DNA of 22,242 bases from a virus: positions 1 to 22,242 of IMG/VR virus record IMGVR_UViG_3300008448_009158; one strand, 5' to 3'. Below are positions 21,792-22,242 of this stretch, one piece after another. The position numbers were made by a program, and so were the translations under genes. How positions within the stretch are numbered: the first letter of the stretch is position 1; each line of letters opens with the position of its first letter. The notes below the pieces were generated by a model, which saw only the letters and a list, made by a program, of their open reading frames with translations, was not told where the DNA came from and did no database searches.

Positions 21792-22242
21792 ACCAAATGA
21801 AGAATTAGAACAAATTTTTGAAAATGCTGTACTTACAGCCATAAACCATAAACACCAATACATTACATTAGAGCATTTTCTCTATAGTATGGTTCGTAAT
21901 CCAACTTTTAATCGTATTCTAACTGACTATGGCATCAAAGTTGATGATCTAGTTTCTAAATTAGAAAACTATATTAACAACGAACTTATTAGTATTGTTG
22001 ACGTAAATTTAAATTCTAGGCCAAAGAAAACAAACAGCGTAGAAAGAATGCTCAATAGAGCATTTACACAAACACTATTTGCTGGAAGAACTACCATTGA
22101 ACCGTTAGATTGTTTCCTAAGCATATTGCACGAAAAGAAGAGTCATGCTGCCTTCTATCTACGTAGTTCTGGCATTGAAAAAGACAAATTTATTGATTAC
22201 TTAAACAAAGAAAATTTAAATCAATTGAGCGAAGAAAACGAA
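21784..22242 (+). CDS. clpA: ClpA-like protein, N-terminal domain, 3' end outside window
   Basis: The frame is open from ATG 21784 to the window end (153 codons). It matches the N-terminal repeat domain of ClpA: LEQIFENAVLTAINHKHQYI then TLEHFLYSMVRNPTFNRIL (residues 27-45) corresponds to the E. coli ClpA N-terminus (AREHRHEFMTVEHLLLALLSN), and the second repeat RMLNRAFTQTLFAGRTTIEP then CFLSILHEKKSHAAFYLR corresponds to the second ClpA repeat. This domain binds the adaptor ClpS and substrates; the AAA+ modules would lie beyond the edge, so it is not shown that the unfoldase part is present. A truncated N-domain-only protein is possible. The gene overlaps def by eight bases and belongs to the same transcript as dnaJ. 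Confidence 0.85.
   Translation, partial: MLEPNEELEQIFENAVLTAINHKHQYITLEHFLYSMVRNPTFNRILTDYGIKVDDLVSKLENYINNELISIVDVNLNSRPKKTNSVERMLNRAFTQTLFAGRTTIEPLDCFLSILHEKKSHAAFYLRSSGIEKDKFIDYLNKENLNQLSEENE

Noticed and set aside
1-22242. tRNA genes, CRISPR arrays, insertion sequences, integrase or attachment sites
   Set aside because: No cloverleaf-like sequence, regularly spaced repeats, transposase or integrase motifs were seen in the few short intergenic gaps.

Overview
The window reads as part of the genome of a large, AT-rich, tailed phage of the T4-like (Straboviridae/Kyanoviridae-type) myovirus group infecting a Gram-negative, probably aquatic, bacterium. Support for T4-like ancestry comes from a gp44-type clamp loader ATPase, a gp31/GroES-like co-chaperonin, PhoH, and tail-fibre proteins of the style seen in environmental T4-like phages. 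A Gram-negative host is indicated by a spanin pair with a lipobox and by other small exported lipoproteins. No rRNA, tRNA, transposase, integrase or CRISPR array was seen. Coding density is very high: no gap between genes exceeds about 110 bases.

Layout. (1) Positions 1-10390 hold a rightward block of five structural genes: a tail fibre protein cut by the window edge, a 420-residue fibre protein, a 1045-residue repetitive fibre protein, a 1497-residue giant with Ig-like and 'GxGYxxxP' repeats, and a 205-residue fibre-like protein, followed by a small helical protein (10393-10629). (2) From 10661, behind a consensus sigma70 promoter, comes a short protein matching only the GRGS segment of bacterial DNA polymerase III alpha, then a small conserved protein, GroES/gp31 and a MazG-like nucleotide pyrophosphohydrolase. 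(3) A terminator fused to a perfect promoter (12256-12290) starts a tightly overlapping operon: a small membrane protein, a TagD-like cytidylyltransferase, clamp loader gp44, a seven-iron ferredoxin and a DUF2452 protein. It ends at a palindromic terminator shared with phoH, the only leftward gene (14837-15562). (4) 15669-20346 is a probable late region: two conserved unknowns, a GH19 endolysin, an i-spanin-like two-TM coiled-coil protein, an o-spanin lipoprotein, a DUF4337 membrane protein, a GTA-like holin, a small secreted lysine-rich protein, a lipoprotein and a small unknown. (5) A second terminator-promoter element (20366-20403) starts dnaJ, peptide deformylase and a ClpA-like gene that runs off the right edge.

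Two promoter classes appear to divide the genes. Three near-perfect or perfect TTGACA-17-TATAAT promoters precede replication and proteostasis genes. A TAAATA element resembling T4 late promoters sits 23-33 bases before five genes, mostly structural or lysis. In both intergenic promoters that follow a terminator, the -35 hexamer is exactly the six-base loop of the terminator hairpin. At two of the three promoters the start codon lies seven bases after the -10 box, so those messages would be leaderless. These arrangements, the phage-borne seven-iron ferredoxin, the Pol III alpha fragment and the GroES/DnaJ/deformylase/ClpA set are the main points of interest.
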